This document shows positions 1-8,553 of a DNA stretch of 64,000 nucleotides, piece after piece (the first letter of the stretch is position 1; each line of letters begins with the position of its first letter). Both the position numbers and the translations under genes were made by a program. The DNA comes from Gallionellaceae bacterium (GTDB taxonomy: Bacteria > Pseudomonadota > Gammaproteobacteria > Burkholderiales > Gallionellaceae): assembly GCA_030823955.1 (NCBI GenBank), contig JAVBYO010000010.1:1-64000 (forward strand), given 5' to 3'. The notes under the pieces are model-generated. The model made no database searches and had not been told where the DNA came from. It was given only the letters and a program-made list of their open reading frames with translations.

Positions 1-205
1 TTCTTGTGTAGGAAGTTGCTTCTCGGACTTTGTAGGAAAAAGTCTTATGACCCGGACGGGTGCTTGATGCCATTATCCCGATCTTTTCCCATTCCAATCG
101 GATGAATAGCGGGGGGTTTTGGCGAGTAATCCAGATAACGAAAACGCGGGGAAGGCTTCCCTCCAGAAGATCCGGAATTATCAGACGAACACCAACGAAC
201 AGCCT

Positions 206-418
206 CTATAACTCAGGCTTAGACAAACCCCGTTTGCCCGCCGAGACCCCCAGAAAAGACAGTATGATCTGCGTAAATGACGCACCTTTCCGCTCGGCTT
301 CGTGCGCCTCCCAGTCAAATTCATCATGCTTGGTCTCGCCATCCAAATGCAGCCCGGACAGATTCTCCGGGGCGACCGAATAAAGCAAACCTGACGAAAA
401 TGGTTGTTGCTGCTCCAT
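206..418 (-). CDS. small hypothetical protein, 70 aa
   Basis: Minus-strand ORF of 70 residues. I chose the ATG at 418 because a good Shine-Dalgarno (GGAGAGGG) lies about 7 bases upstream, although the frame is open a little further. The protein is acidic in the middle (EFDWEAHEAERKG) and ends in a hydrophobic stretch (FTQIILSFLGVSAG) followed by a basic tail. There is no signal peptide and no family I recognise. It lies downstream of, and in the same direction as, the kinase/regulator/MotB module but 148 bases away, so it may be separate. The 205 bases before it at the window edge show nothing I can name. Confidence 0.5.
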   Translation of the reverse strand: MEQQQPFSSGLLYSVAPENLSGLHLDGETKHDEFDWEAHEAERKGASFTQIILSFLGVSAGKRGLSKPEL

Positions 419-565
419 AGCACCCTCTCCAATCAAATCATCGCGCGAAATTCCGCCTAAACAGTATATACGGTAATATTATTTAATGTACAGATGATTT
501 TGATTGTTAAGGATTTATTTCAGAATTTAGGCCCAGTCAGCTTGGGACAACATGGAAAAACCGGA

Positions 566-1468
566 TTAGAAATGAGGCGCCCGTTCTTCGATAACGGCCG
601 CTTCTGTTTTCTGGTTCATGACGATGATACTGATACGCCTGTTATTGGCGTCGTACGGATCCTTGGGATTGAACAATGCCGCATCCGACAGGCCGATGAC
701 CCGCAAGACCTTGGTCGGATCCAGCCCCCCTTCCTGCAATTCGCGGCGGGAGGCGTTGGCCCGGTCGGTTGAAAGCTCCCAGTTGCTGTAGCCCGATGCG
801 CCCCCCTGATAACGCGTCGCATCGGTATGTCCGGACAGGCCTATCCTGTTCGGCACCTGATTCAGCACCGCTCCGATAGCCTGCAGGATCTCCACGGTAT
901 AGGGCTGGAGAACGGCACTGCCCAGCTCGAACATCGACCGGTTCTGCGCGTCGACGATCAATATGCGCAATCCTTCACTGGTCAAGTCGATGAGCAGTTG
1001 GTTCTTGAATTGACGCAGCCTGGGATCGTTATTGATGAGATCCTGAAGCTGCCGTCTCAGTGACTGCAACCCGGCCACTTCCTGCATGCTCAGCAAACGC
1101 TTCGCCTCCGATTCAAAAACATATTCTTTTCCCACCGGCTGCGTCCCGGCTTTGACCTGCCCGGACTCTTTCGTCAGGTCATCGCCATAATCACTGGGGA
1201 TCAGGCTGGCACTCACATCGTCACTCGTTCCACCCGCCAGCGCCACGAACAAAGGTGTCTTGAAATATTCAGCGATTGCGCGAAGGTCTTGCCGTGAAAC
1301 GGCCGAAGTGAGCCACATCAGCAGAAAAAAGGCCATTAGCGCCGTCACGAAATCGGCATAGGCGATCTTCCATGAACCTTGCAGCCGAGCAGGCACGACC
1401 TTGCGTATCCTTTTTACAATCACGCGTCGTTTCGGTGCCTTGTTCTTTGCCGCCCGCCAACCAGCCAT
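566..1468 (-). CDS. MotB-like protein with OmpA/peptidoglycan-binding domain
   Basis: A 300-residue MotB-family protein. The cytoplasmic N-terminus is very basic. One membrane helix (about residues 35-58) carries the MotB signature YADFVTALMAFFLLMW with the proton-channel Asp at about position 39. The C-terminal OmpA-like domain (about 160-290) contains SGHTDA and the NNRRISI motif and should anchor to peptidoglycan. The start at 1468 has a run of G as ribosome site; an upstream in-frame Met at 1513 would add a Gly/Cys-rich stretch unlike the family. No motA partner is adjacent. It follows the response regulator after 55 bases and is probably the last gene of that operon. It could be a stator subunit or a MotB-derived anchor used by the signalling module. 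Confidence 0.85.
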   Translation of the reverse strand: MAGWRAAKNKAPKRRVIVKRIRKVVPARLQGSWKIAYADFVTALMAFFLLMWLTSAVSRQDLRAIAEYFKTPLFVALAGGTSDDVSASLIPSDYGDDLTKESGQVKAGTQPVGKEYVFESEAKRLLSMQEVAGLQSLRRQLQDLINNDPRLRQFKNQLLIDLTSEGLRILIVDAQNRSMFELGSAVLQPYTVEILQAIGAVLNQVPNRIGLSGHTDATRYQGGASGYSNWELSTDRANASRRELQEGGLDPTKVLRVIGLSDAALFNPKDPYDANNRRISIIVMNQKTEAAVIEERAPHF

Positions 1469-1523
1469 AAGCCCCCCCCAACATGCCACTGATCCGCCAA
1501 CACGTCCCGCCAAGCTATGCAGC

Positions 1524-3140
1524 TCAGGCCGGCAGGGATGCCAATTTGCTCAGCATGTTCATATAGGTGTTGTATTTCTTGTTGTTCGGGTTGAGTAGCC
1601 GCACCCGGTCCAGATGCTCTCTCGCCTCCAACAGCAGGTGATCGTCTTTGCCGTCTCTGGACATCAGCCCGATCAGCATGCCGCACAGATTGGCAATCAT
1701 CAGGTCATTGTTCGGCAACACCTGCAAGGCCTTGCGCATCAGATCAATACCCTCTTCGAAGCGGCCTTCGTTGGCAAGCACCACACCTTGATTGTTGATG
1801 CCGACAACCTCGGCAGTGGACTTCTTGATCAGCTCGCCCCCCTCTTCAGTCAGCCCCGCCTTGTCGAACACCGCCCCGACCATGCCAATGACCCCGGCGT
1901 TCTCGTGATTATTCTTGACTACGCTTTCCAGCAGCTCGCAGGCCTTGTCCTTGTCTCCGATCTTGAACAGCGCCGCAGCCATGTCCATAGCGACCGTCGT
2001 ACTGACATTACCCGGCTGGCCGGCCATCAGCCCTTCGGCCAGATCAAGGGCGGCTCTGGCCTTCTCGCGCTGCCCCAGCTTCTGATAGGCCATGCCCTCG
2101 ATCACTGCGGTCTGCAATGCGGCATCGGGATCGTTCTTGAATTCGCCGCGGCTGCGATCCAGCACCCGCAATGCCTCGGTCGGATCGTTCTTCGCCGTCA
2201 ACACCCGGGCCAGACCGGAATAGGCACTCGGGCTCTTGTGCACGGAATGCTCGCCGAGCTTGATGGCTTTTTCGTAAGAGGTATGCGCCAGATCGAATGC
2301 GCCATTCCGATAGGCCAGGTCAGCCAGATTTTTCTGTCTCAGCGCCGCATTGGGAGAGATCGTCATGGCACGGGTGAGGACACTCTGCGCCTGCTCCAGC
2401 TCGCCCAGTGCATCCAAGGTTCTGGACAGCCAGTCTGCCGCCTCCAGATACATCTTATTCTCTTCCAGTATCTCCTGGAATATCGCTTTGGCCTTGGCAT
2501 ATTCCCGTGTCATGAAATAGACTTTGCCCAGACCCGTCTTTGCCCAAGGCATACTGCGAATCAGCTGGATACTTTCAAAATAGGCCAGTGCCGCCGGAAA
2601 ATCCCCGATCATCATGAGCTGGTCGCTTTTGATGCGCTGCAACTCCTGAGTGCTGGTCGACTGAGTCTTAAGCAGCTCGTCGCACAAGCTGATCGCCCTG
2701 ATGTAATCTTTGGCGCTGACCGCATCTTCTATCGGTTGCAGTGAGCGCTTCTTCTCGATGAGTTTGCTCAAGCGGGCTTCGAGCAATGCCTCGGTGATCG
2801 GCTTCAGCAGGTAGTCATCGGGCCGGGTCTCCGCCGCCCCCATGAACATATCCATAGTCTTCTCGGCAGTGACCATGACCCAGATGGTGGAATAACCGAT
2901 GTAGTTCTTGTACTTCGCCTCTTCCAGGATCTGTTGTCCGTTCTGCCCCTGTCCGAGGTTGTAGTCGCAGACCACGATGTCATATTTTTTCGCCGCCAGT
3001 AACGCCAGGGCCTCTTTCGCTGTCGCGGCATTGTCTATCTTGGCCACACCCATGGCCTTGAGAAAGCTGCTGAGCATCGCACGCATGCTCTGAAAATCGT
3101 CGATGACCAGTGTGCTCGATTGTTTCAATGAAGTTGCCAT
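1524..3140 (-). CDS. response regulator with receiver domain and TPR repeats
   Basis: A 538-residue soluble protein. Residues 1-125 are a CheY-like receiver: acidic pair at 14-15, phospho-acceptor Asp about 59 (VVCDYN), Thr about 91 (MVTAE) and Lys about 113 (LLKPI). The rest is a solenoid of tetratricopeptide-like repeats (for example LAYFESIQLIRS and AKAIFQEILEENKMYLEAADWL), a protein-interaction scaffold rather than an enzyme or DNA-binding domain. The start has an AAGGA site. It lies between a soluble histidine kinase and a MotB-like gene on the same strand, so it is most likely phosphorylated by that kinase and may act on motility or on a larger complex. The output partner is not visible from sequence. 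Confidence 0.85.
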   Translation of the reverse strand: MATSLKQSSTLVIDDFQSMRAMLSSFLKAMGVAKIDNAATAKEALALLAAKKYDIVVCDYNLGQGQNGQQILEEAKYKNYIGYSTIWVMVTAEKTMDMFMGAAETRPDDYLLKPITEALLEARLSKLIEKKRSLQPIEDAVSAKDYIRAISLCDELLKTQSTSTQELQRIKSDQLMMIGDFPAALAYFESIQLIRSMPWAKTGLGKVYFMTREYAKAKAIFQEILEENKMYLEAADWLSRTLDALGELEQAQSVLTRAMTISPNAALRQKNLADLAYRNGAFDLAHTSYEKAIKLGEHSVHKSPSAYSGLARVLTAKNDPTEALRVLDRSRGEFKNDPDAALQTAVIEGMAYQKLGQREKARAALDLAEGLMAGQPGNVSTTVAMDMAAALFKIGDKDKACELLESVVKNNHENAGVIGMVGAVFDKAGLTEEGGELIKKSTAEVVGINNQGVVLANEGRFEEGIDLMRKALQVLPNNDLMIANLCGMLIGLMSRDGKDDHLLLEAREHLDRVRLLNPNNKKYNTYMNMLSKLASLPA

Positions 3141-3194
3141 GATTTTCCTTGGGTACCGATATCTGCTTGCACAGGGACGCAGTGATTAAAGGGG

Positions 3195-3893
3195 CTAGGG
3201 CAGATTCAGCACGAAACAGCCGCCGCCATAAGTTCCACCGTTCTCTATCGTCAGGCGGCCCTGTTTGTCACCGTTCCTGTGCATGCCCGCCACCTTGGAA
3301 GAGAAATAGAACCCCAGCCCGGTGCTACCAGTGGAAAAACTGATGCCTTTGCTGTCGTCGACGTTGGCCTGCAACAGCCCCGGCGGATACCCCCTGCCGT
3401 TGTCTTCCACACGAAGCTCCAGCATGCCCGCGTTTATATTGGCTACGATACGTATCTTGTCGGTGGTGTAGTTATAGGCATTGTTCAGCGCGTTGATCAG
3501 GACGCCACTGATCAAGTCGCGGTCGAAATACCAATAACAGTTCTCCGCGCACGCCACCGCGACTTCGATCCCCTTGTAGCCCATGATGGACTGGTTCTGC
3601 AGCACCACCTCTTCCAGCACATCGCGGACCGACTGTTCCGCGATATCGATGGGGTAAATGGATTTGCCGAGCTTGTACAAGCTCAGGATCTGGATCAGAT
3701 TGACATTCATGCGCCCGGCTTCGTAGATCGTGTGCCCGAGTCGGTCCAGCATCGCCGCATCGATCTTGTTGCGGCACTCGCCCATCAACTCTTCCAGAAA
3801 ACCGATCTGAATATTCAGCGAGTTCTTCATGTCATGCGTCGACGACGCGATGAAGTCGGAAAAATTAATGTCTTCGGTGTATTCCTGTTCCAT
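3195..3893 (-). CDS. soluble sensor histidine kinase
   Basis: A 232-residue histidine kinase without membrane segments or a sensory domain. The dimerisation/phospho-acceptor helix is at the very N-terminus (STHDMKN, His about 20) and the HATPase domain follows: N box (NALNNAYNYTT), G1 (VEDNGRGYPPG), G2 (STGLGFYFSS). Input must therefore come from a partner. The start at 3893 is set by AAAGGG placed 8 bases upstream. That same Shine-Dalgarno lies in a predicted hairpin fed by an upstream c-di-GMP riboswitch, so translation is probably c-di-GMP controlled. It is the first gene of the kinase, TPR-regulator, MotB module. Confidence 0.87.
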   Translation of the reverse strand: MEQEYTEDINFSDFIASSTHDMKNSLNIQIGFLEELMGECRNKIDAAMLDRLGHTIYEAGRMNVNLIQILSLYKLGKSIYPIDIAEQSVRDVLEEVVLQNQSIMGYKGIEVAVACAENCYWYFDRDLISGVLINALNNAYNYTTDKIRIVANINAGMLELRVEDNGRGYPPGLLQANVDDSKGISFSTGSTGLGFYFSSKVAGMHRNGDKQGRLTIENGGTYGGGCFVLNLP

Positions 3894-3900
3894 GGCGCAT

Positions 3901-3950
3901 CCCTTTGCGTGTGTAGTCATTACCCAAGTTGGTGAGGGCGGACGCAAAGG
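3901..3950 (-). promoter_or_regulatory. predicted Shine-Dalgarno-masking hairpin (riboswitch expression platform)
   Basis: In the minus-strand transcript, CCTTTGCGT (positions 3950 to 3942) is perfectly complementary to ACGCAAAGG (3910 to 3902), which contains the Shine-Dalgarno of the histidine kinase. The same upstream segment, read as CTTTGCGTCC, is also perfectly complementary over 10 bases to GGACGCAAAG inside the riboswitch aptamer. The two pairings exclude each other. This is the geometry of a translational switch in which ligand-bound aptamer frees the segment to block the ribosome site. The pairings are read directly; the OFF direction is inferred. Confidence 0.7.
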
Positions 3951-3975
3951 AGTCGTGAAGGATGATAAAACTGAT

Positions 3976-4078
3976 CACCTGGCGACCCCGCTGGCACTCG
4001 ACTGTTGTCGATAGGAACTTGTCCCTTAGCCCGGAAGCTTTGCGTCCCCGCCTTTCGACGGGTTTGCCCTTGCAGGCG
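3976..4078 (-). ncRNA. cyclic di-GMP-I (GEMM) riboswitch
   Basis: Read on the minus strand, this leader carries the hallmark GEMM-I core: AGGGCAAACC, a CGAAAG tetraloop closing a short stem, GGGGACGCAAAGC, a CCGGGCTAA segment, and the 3' hairpin with AGCGGGGT. This order and spacing match the well-known Vc2 aptamer. The G of AGGGC expected to contact the ligand is kept, which favours c-di-GMP over cGAMP. Closing stem P1 can be CGCCTG with CAGGTG (one G-U pair). It sits between a promoter at 4108-4136 and the histidine kinase start at 3893, so it should control the kinase, TPR-regulator, MotB module. Confidence 0.9.
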
Positions 4079-4107
4079 TTGATGTGAAATCAACGATTGC
4101 GGGCGCA

Positions 4108-4136
4108 CTTTAACGGAATTTATCCATTTCCGTCAA
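4108..4136 (-). promoter_or_regulatory. sigma-70-like promoter for the riboswitch/kinase transcript
   Basis: On the minus strand TTGACG (-35) and TTAAAG (weak -10) are separated by 17 bases. A start near 4100 would begin the transcript about 20 bases before the riboswitch aptamer. The rest of the 383-base gap between the kinase and ybiT holds the riboswitch, its expression platform and the ybiT promoter. Confidence 0.5.
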
Positions 4137-4188
4137 ATGGTTTTGCCGCCCCGCCGCTCCCCGCTTCGTCTGGCAGATAGGCTAGTGG

Positions 4189-4194
4189 TAGAAT
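4189..4194 (+). promoter_or_regulatory. -10 element of ybiT promoter
   Basis: TAGAAT followed at once by GCGCGCC, the -10/discriminator signature seen at several other genes in this window. No good -35 hexamer is visible. The ATG of ybiT is about 80 bases downstream. Confidence 0.4.
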
Positions 4195-4276
4195 GCGCGC
4201 CTTTAATTTTTCCGAATACCGCATAACCGCAGCGAGCAATTGCGCAGCAGGTTAGGCGGTATCCGCAAGGCACATC

Positions 4277-5872
4277 ATGTTATCTACCGCTAATATCACC
4301 ATGCAGTTCGGGGCCAAGCCCCTGTTCGAAAACGTCTCCGTCAAGTTCGGCGATGGCAACCGTTACGGTCTCATCGGTGCCAACGGCTGCGGAAAATCCA
4401 CCTTCATGAAGATCCTGGGGCGCGATCTGGAACAGACTTCGGGCGAGGTGATGCTGGACAAGACCGAGCGCTTGGGCAAACTGCGCCAGGATCAGTTCGC
4501 CTACGAAGACCGCCGTGTGCTGGATGTGGTGATGATGGGTCACGACGAGATGTGGGCGGCAATGTCCGAGCGCGATGCGCTCTACGCCAACCCGGATGCC
4601 ACCGAAGAAGACTACATGCGTGCCGCCGATCTGGAAGCGACCTTTGCCGAATATGACGGCTACACCGCCGAGGCGCGCGCAGGCGAACTGTTGCTCGGTG
4701 TGGGCATCGCCATCGATCTGCACCAAGGCCCGATGAGCGCGGTCGCACCCGGCTTCAAGCTACGCGTGCTGCTGGCGCAGGCACTGTTCTCCAATCCGGA
4801 CATCCTGTTGCTGGACGAGCCGACCAACAACTTGGACATCAACACCATCCGCTGGCTGGAAGACATCCTCAATGCGCGCAACAGCACGATGGTAATCATC
4901 TCGCACGACCGCCACTTCCTGAACAGCGTGTGCACCCACATGGCCGACCTGGACTACGGCAAGATCACCGTGTATCCCGGCAATTACAACGATTACATGC
5001 TGGCTTCCACGCAGGCGCGCGAACAGCAATCCTCCGACAATGCCAAGGCCAAGGAAAAGGTCGCCGAACTGAAGGCCTTCGTGGCACGTTTCTCGGCCAA
5101 CGCTTCCAAAGCCAAACAGGCCACTTCGCGCGCGCGCCAGATCGACAAGATCAAGATCGAGGACATCAAACCGTCCAGCCGCCAGTACCCGTTCATCCGC
5201 TTCGAATACGACGAGCGCGAAAAACTGCACCGCGTGGCAGTGGAAGTGGAGAAGATGGGCAAGGGTTACGACCGCATGCTGTTCTCCAATGTGAATTTCC
5301 GCATCGACGCGGGCGAGAAGGTGGCCATCATCGGCCCCAACGGTATCGGTAAGACCACGCTGCTGCGCTGCCTCGCGGGCGACCTCGCACCGGATACCGG
5401 CAGCATCAAATGGGCGGAAAAGGCCAAGCCCGGTTACTACGCGCAGGATCACGCTGCCGACTTCGCCGAAGACAAAGAGATGATGGAGTGGATGATTGAC
5501 TGGCGCGGCCCGCACGATGACGACCAGGTGGTACGCGGTACGCTGGGGCGTTTGCTGTTCTCCGGCGACGATGTGAAGAAACGTGTGAAAGTATTGTCCG
5601 GCGGTGAAAAAGGCCGCATGTTATTCGGCAAGCTGATGCTGGCGAAGCCGAACGTGCTGCTGATGGACGAACCGACCAACCACATGGACATGGAAGCCAT
5701 CGAGTCGCTCAACACCGCGCTCGATCTGTACAAAGGCACGCTGATCTTCGTGAGCCATGACCGCGAATTCGTTTCGTCATTGGCCACGCGCATCATCGAG
5801 ATCTCGGCCAAAGGCGTGAACGATTACCACGGCACCTATGAAGAGTTCCTGCGTGACCAGGTAGAACCTTAA
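4277..5872 (+). CDS. ybiT: ABC-F family ATPase YbiT
   Basis: A 531-residue protein of two fused ABC ATPase domains without membrane segments, the ABC-F architecture of translation factors that act at the ribosomal E site. Walker A motifs are GANGCGKST and GPNGIGKTT, Walker B are LLLDEPTNN and LLMDEPTNH, and the second signature is LSGGEKGR. The first signature is degenerate (APGFKLR), as in E. coli YbiT, which it closely resembles in length and sequence. The inter-domain linker (about 240-320) is charged and helical, as in the family. murI starts 5 bases after its stop, so the two are probably cotranscribed. Confidence 0.92.
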   Translation: MLSTANITMQFGAKPLFENVSVKFGDGNRYGLIGANGCGKSTFMKILGRDLEQTSGEVMLDKTERLGKLRQDQFAYEDRRVLDVVMMGHDEMWAAMSERDALYANPDATEEDYMRAADLEATFAEYDGYTAEARAGELLLGVGIAIDLHQGPMSAVAPGFKLRVLLAQALFSNPDILLLDEPTNNLDINTIRWLEDILNARNSTMVIISHDRHFLNSVCTHMADLDYGKITVYPGNYNDYMLASTQAREQQSSDNAKAKEKVAELKAFVARFSANASKAKQATSRARQIDKIKIEDIKPSSRQYPFIRFEYDEREKLHRVAVEVEKMGKGYDRMLFSNVNFRIDAGEKVAIIGPNGIGKTTLLRCLAGDLAPDTGSIKWAEKAKPGYYAQDHAADFAEDKEMMEWMIDWRGPHDDDQVVRGTLGRLLFSGDDVKKRVKVLSGGEKGRMLFGKLMLAKPNVLLMDEPTNHMDMEAIESLNTALDLYKGTLIFVSHDREFVSSLATRIIEISAKGVNDYHGTYEEFLRDQVEP

Positions 5873-5877
5873 CGCTT

Positions 5878-6678
5878 ATGAGTCCATCGGGAGCGATCGG
5901 CGTTTTCGATTCGGGTGTGGGCGGACTCTCCGTCCTGCACCACATCCGCCAAAGACTCCCGCATGAACGCCTGGTCTACATCGCCGACTCCGGCCATGTT
6001 CCCTACGGTGACAAATCTCCGGCCTACATCGAACAACGCTCGCACACCCTGACCCGCTTCCTGATCGAACAAGGTGCCGACGCTATCGTGATCGCCTGCA
6101 ACACTGCCACGGCAGCAGCCGTGGCCAGTCTGCGCATGCAGTTCAACATTCCCATCATCGGCATGGAACCCGCCGTCAAACCGGCAGTCGCCGCCACTCG
6201 CAGCGGCGTGGTGGGCGTATTGGCCACAGTGGGCACGCTGGAAAGCGCGCGTTTTGCCGCATTGCTGGAACGTTATGGCGAAGAGGTCGAGATCGTCACC
6301 CAGGGCTGCCCCGGCCTGGTCGAACAAGTGGAACAGGGCGAACTGGATAGTGCCAAGACGCGGCAGCTGGTCGAGCGCTACACCGCACCGTTATTGGCAC
6401 GCGGCGCAGACACGCTGATCCTCGGCTGCACCCATTATCCGTTCCTTGCCCCGCTGATACGCGATATCGCGGGACAGGACATCTCACTTGTTGACACCGG
6501 TGCCGCCGTCGCGCGCCAACTCCAGCGTCGAATGGAGAGCGAACTTCCTGCACGCGAACGCGGCGATGCCACCGCGCGTTTCTTCACCAGCGGTGATCCC
6601 GTGTTTGCCACACGTATCGTATCGGTATTGTGGGGAAGCTCGACAGCCGTACAGACTCTGCCGCGCGATTTCCTGTAG
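5878..6678 (+). CDS. murI: glutamate racemase
   Basis: A 266-residue cytosolic enzyme that makes D-glutamate for peptidoglycan. The first catalytic region is FDSGVGGLSV with its Asp; the two catalytic cysteines are in ACNTATAAA (about 74) and GCTHYPF (about 184). The length is normal and no residue is missing. It starts 5 bases after ybiT and ends 15 bases before the stop of the convergent pilin-like gene. I see no intrinsic terminator between them. Confidence 0.95.
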   Translation: MSPSGAIGVFDSGVGGLSVLHHIRQRLPHERLVYIADSGHVPYGDKSPAYIEQRSHTLTRFLIEQGADAIVIACNTATAAAVASLRMQFNIPIIGMEPAVKPAVAATRSGVVGVLATVGTLESARFAALLERYGEEVEIVTQGCPGLVEQVEQGELDSAKTRQLVERYTAPLLARGADTLILGCTHYPFLAPLIRDIAGQDISLVDTGAAVARQLQRRMESELPARERGDATARFFTSGDPVFATRIVSVLWGSSTAVQTLPRDFL

Positions 6679-6693
6679 GTCGTACCCGCCGGG

Positions 6694-7380
6694 TCACACA
6701 CCCAGACAAACGGTGTAGAGCGTATCGTCGGCCAGCGGCTGTGCTGCCACAGCCTGCCCGGCGGCGATGGCGGCTGTACCGGCTGCCGCCGCAGTCACCC
6801 GCATCGCACCCAGAGTGGTATCGCCGTCGTCCTGCAGGATGTCCAGTCGTTTTGCCAGTTTGCCGGGGATGTTGGCCGAACAGATCACATAAGTGCCAGG
6901 GATACCCGCAATCGGCTTGGGTGAATTGGCCGTCCCCAGATTGCCCTGCACACCAACCCGCCCTCCGGCCACATTCAGCGGGAAATACGGATCGAGGATG
7001 CTGGTCACAGTGATGTTCTGCTGGCCTGAGATCAATCCGGCCAGCCGTACATGCTGCCAGAACACCACCGTCTCATCCGTCGCCGTCACCGAGTCCCACA
7101 CACCGTCGATGGTGCCATTACCGATTGAAGATGCAGGTGTCGAAGCGACCGTTCCGGCGACATGGACCGCCGCGTTCACATCATCACCGGGCAGCACCTT
7201 ATAACTGCCCTGATAACCGTAGATAACCTGTTTGACGGTGTCGAAATCGCGCACCAGATTGGTCACCTTGGCATTGTTGATGAGCTCCTGACCTTTCATC
7301 ACACCACCGATCAACAGGGTGATGATCACCAGCACGATAGAAATCTCGATCAAAGTAAAGCCGGCTTGCCCTTGTCTCAT
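6694..7380 (-). CDS. type IV pilin-like protein (prepilin N-terminal motif)
   Basis: A 228-residue protein beginning MRQGQAGFTLIEISIVLVII: a short basic leader, the prepilin peptidase site G/FTLIE and the conserved hydrophobic helix with Glu at +5. The downstream domain is a variable, secreted pseudopilin-type head. The start at 7380 has AAGGAG 7 bases upstream; the longer in-frame extension is not needed. It stands alone, with no pilus-assembly genes around it, and could be a minor pilin or a type II secretion-like pseudopilin. Which one cannot be told from sequence. Confidence 0.85.
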   Translation of the reverse strand: MRQGQAGFTLIEISIVLVIITLLIGGVMKGQELINNAKVTNLVRDFDTVKQVIYGYQGSYKVLPGDDVNAAVHVAGTVASTPASSIGNGTIDGVWDSVTATDETVVFWQHVRLAGLISGQQNITVTSILDPYFPLNVAGGRVGVQGNLGTANSPKPIAGIPGTYVICSANIPGKLAKRLDILQDDGDTTLGAMRVTAAAAGTAAIAAGQAVAAQPLADDTLYTVCLGV

Positions 7381-7552
7381 CGTAGTCTCCTTGTCGTCTG
7401 CCAGATTTTCTATCAGAACCATCAATGACTTGTACCCGAATTGCGGCAGAATAACCCAAATCCCCCCGCTTGCGCGAGCCGCCGCTGGCAAGCCCATTCC
7501 GACAGGCGCGCCCTGAGTGCATTTTCAGGGGATAAGCCGCAGCTTCCTTGGG

Positions 7553-7558
7553 TATAAT
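7553..7558 (+). promoter_or_regulatory. -10 element directly before kdsD
   Basis: Perfect TATAAT followed by a GCGCC-rich discriminator, ending only 8 bases before the kdsD ATG. If used, the transcript would start within a few bases of the start codon. No strong -35 is visible. Confidence 0.5.
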
Positions 7559-7566
7559 CCGCGCCT

Positions 7567-8553
7567 ATGAACAAACAGCTCTCCGCCGCACCCCATGCAC
7601 TGGATCTCGCACGCAAGGTATTGCGCATCGAAGCCGACGCGGTAAGCGCGCTGGTACCGCGTATCGACGACACCTTTCTGCGCGCACTGGATCTCATCCT
7701 GTCCTGCGAAGGCCGCGTGATCGTGAGCGGCATGGGCAAATCTGGGCATATCGCGCGCAAGATCGCCGCCACCATGTCCAGCACCGGTACCCCCGCCTAT
7801 TTCGTGCATCCGGGCGAAGCCAGTCACGGCGACCTCGGCATGATCACCGCCGCAGACGTGTTCATCGCCATCTCCTATTCCGGCGAGAGTGAAGAGCTGC
7901 TCACCATCGTGCCGGTGATCAAACGCCAGGGAGCCAAACTCATCAGCCTCACCGGCAACGCCAAGTCCAGTCTGGCGCTGGTCGCGGATAGTCACCTCAA
8001 CGGTTACGTGGCGCAGGAAGCCTGTCCGATGGGCTTGGCCCCCACCGCCAGCACCACCGCCGCACTGGCACTCGGCGACGCACTCGCGGTGGCGTTGCTG
8101 GATGCAAAAGGTTTCGGCGAGGAAGACTTCGCCCGTTCACACCCCGGCGGCAGTCTGGGTCGGCGCCTGCTCACCCATGTGCGCGACATCATGCACGATG
8201 GCGAGGGTATCCCCGCCGTGCCGCACGATGCGACGCTGGCCGATGCCGTGCTGGAGATCTCGCGCAAAGGCCTGGGCATGACCGCCATCGTCGACGGCAG
8301 CCGCAAGGTACTGGGCATCTACACCGACGGTGACTTGCGCCGCACACTGGAAAAACGTCTGGATTTCGGCATCACGCCGGTCGCCGCCGCGATGTCGCGC
8401 GACCCGCGCTGCATCAGCGCCGACGCGCTGGCGGTGGAGGCGGTACAGATCATGGAGCAATACCGCATCAGCCAGATGCTGGTGGTGGATGCCGACCATC
8501 GCCTGGTCGGCGCACTGAATATGTTCGACCTGTTGCGTGCCAAGGTGATCTGA
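7567..8553 (+). CDS. kdsD: arabinose-5-phosphate isomerase KdsD
   Basis: A 328-residue cytosolic enzyme converting ribulose-5-phosphate to arabinose-5-phosphate, the first step of Kdo synthesis. It has an N-terminal SIS domain (GMGKSGHIARK and the SYSGESEE loop) and two C-terminal CBS modules (from about 205). It aligns end to end with E. coli KdsD. No clear Shine-Dalgarno precedes the ATG, and a TATAAT sits only 8 bases upstream, so the message may be leaderless. It is the first gene of a tightly overlapped kdsD-kdsC-lptC-lptA-lptB run. Confidence 0.95.
   Translation: MNKQLSAAPHALDLARKVLRIEADAVSALVPRIDDTFLRALDLILSCEGRVIVSGMGKSGHIARKIAATMSSTGTPAYFVHPGEASHGDLGMITAADVFIAISYSGESEELLTIVPVIKRQGAKLISLTGNAKSSLALVADSHLNGYVAQEACPMGLAPTASTTAALALGDALAVALLDAKGFGEEDFARSHPGGSLGRRLLTHVRDIMHDGEGIPAVPHDATLADAVLEISRKGLGMTAIVDGSRKVLGIYTDGDLRRTLEKRLDFGITPVAAAMSRDPRCISADALAVEAVQIMEQYRISQMLVVDADHRLVGALNMFDLLRAKVI

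Noticed and set aside
1-205. window-edge region with short ORFs on both strands
   Set aside because: No ribosome site, motif or repeat could be supported; it may contain the promoter of a gene outside the window.
1614-2744. 376-residue plus-strand ORF
   Set aside because: It lies wholly opposite the receiver-TPR regulator, whose domains are clear; the plus-strand translation shows no domain and is a GC-rich shadow.
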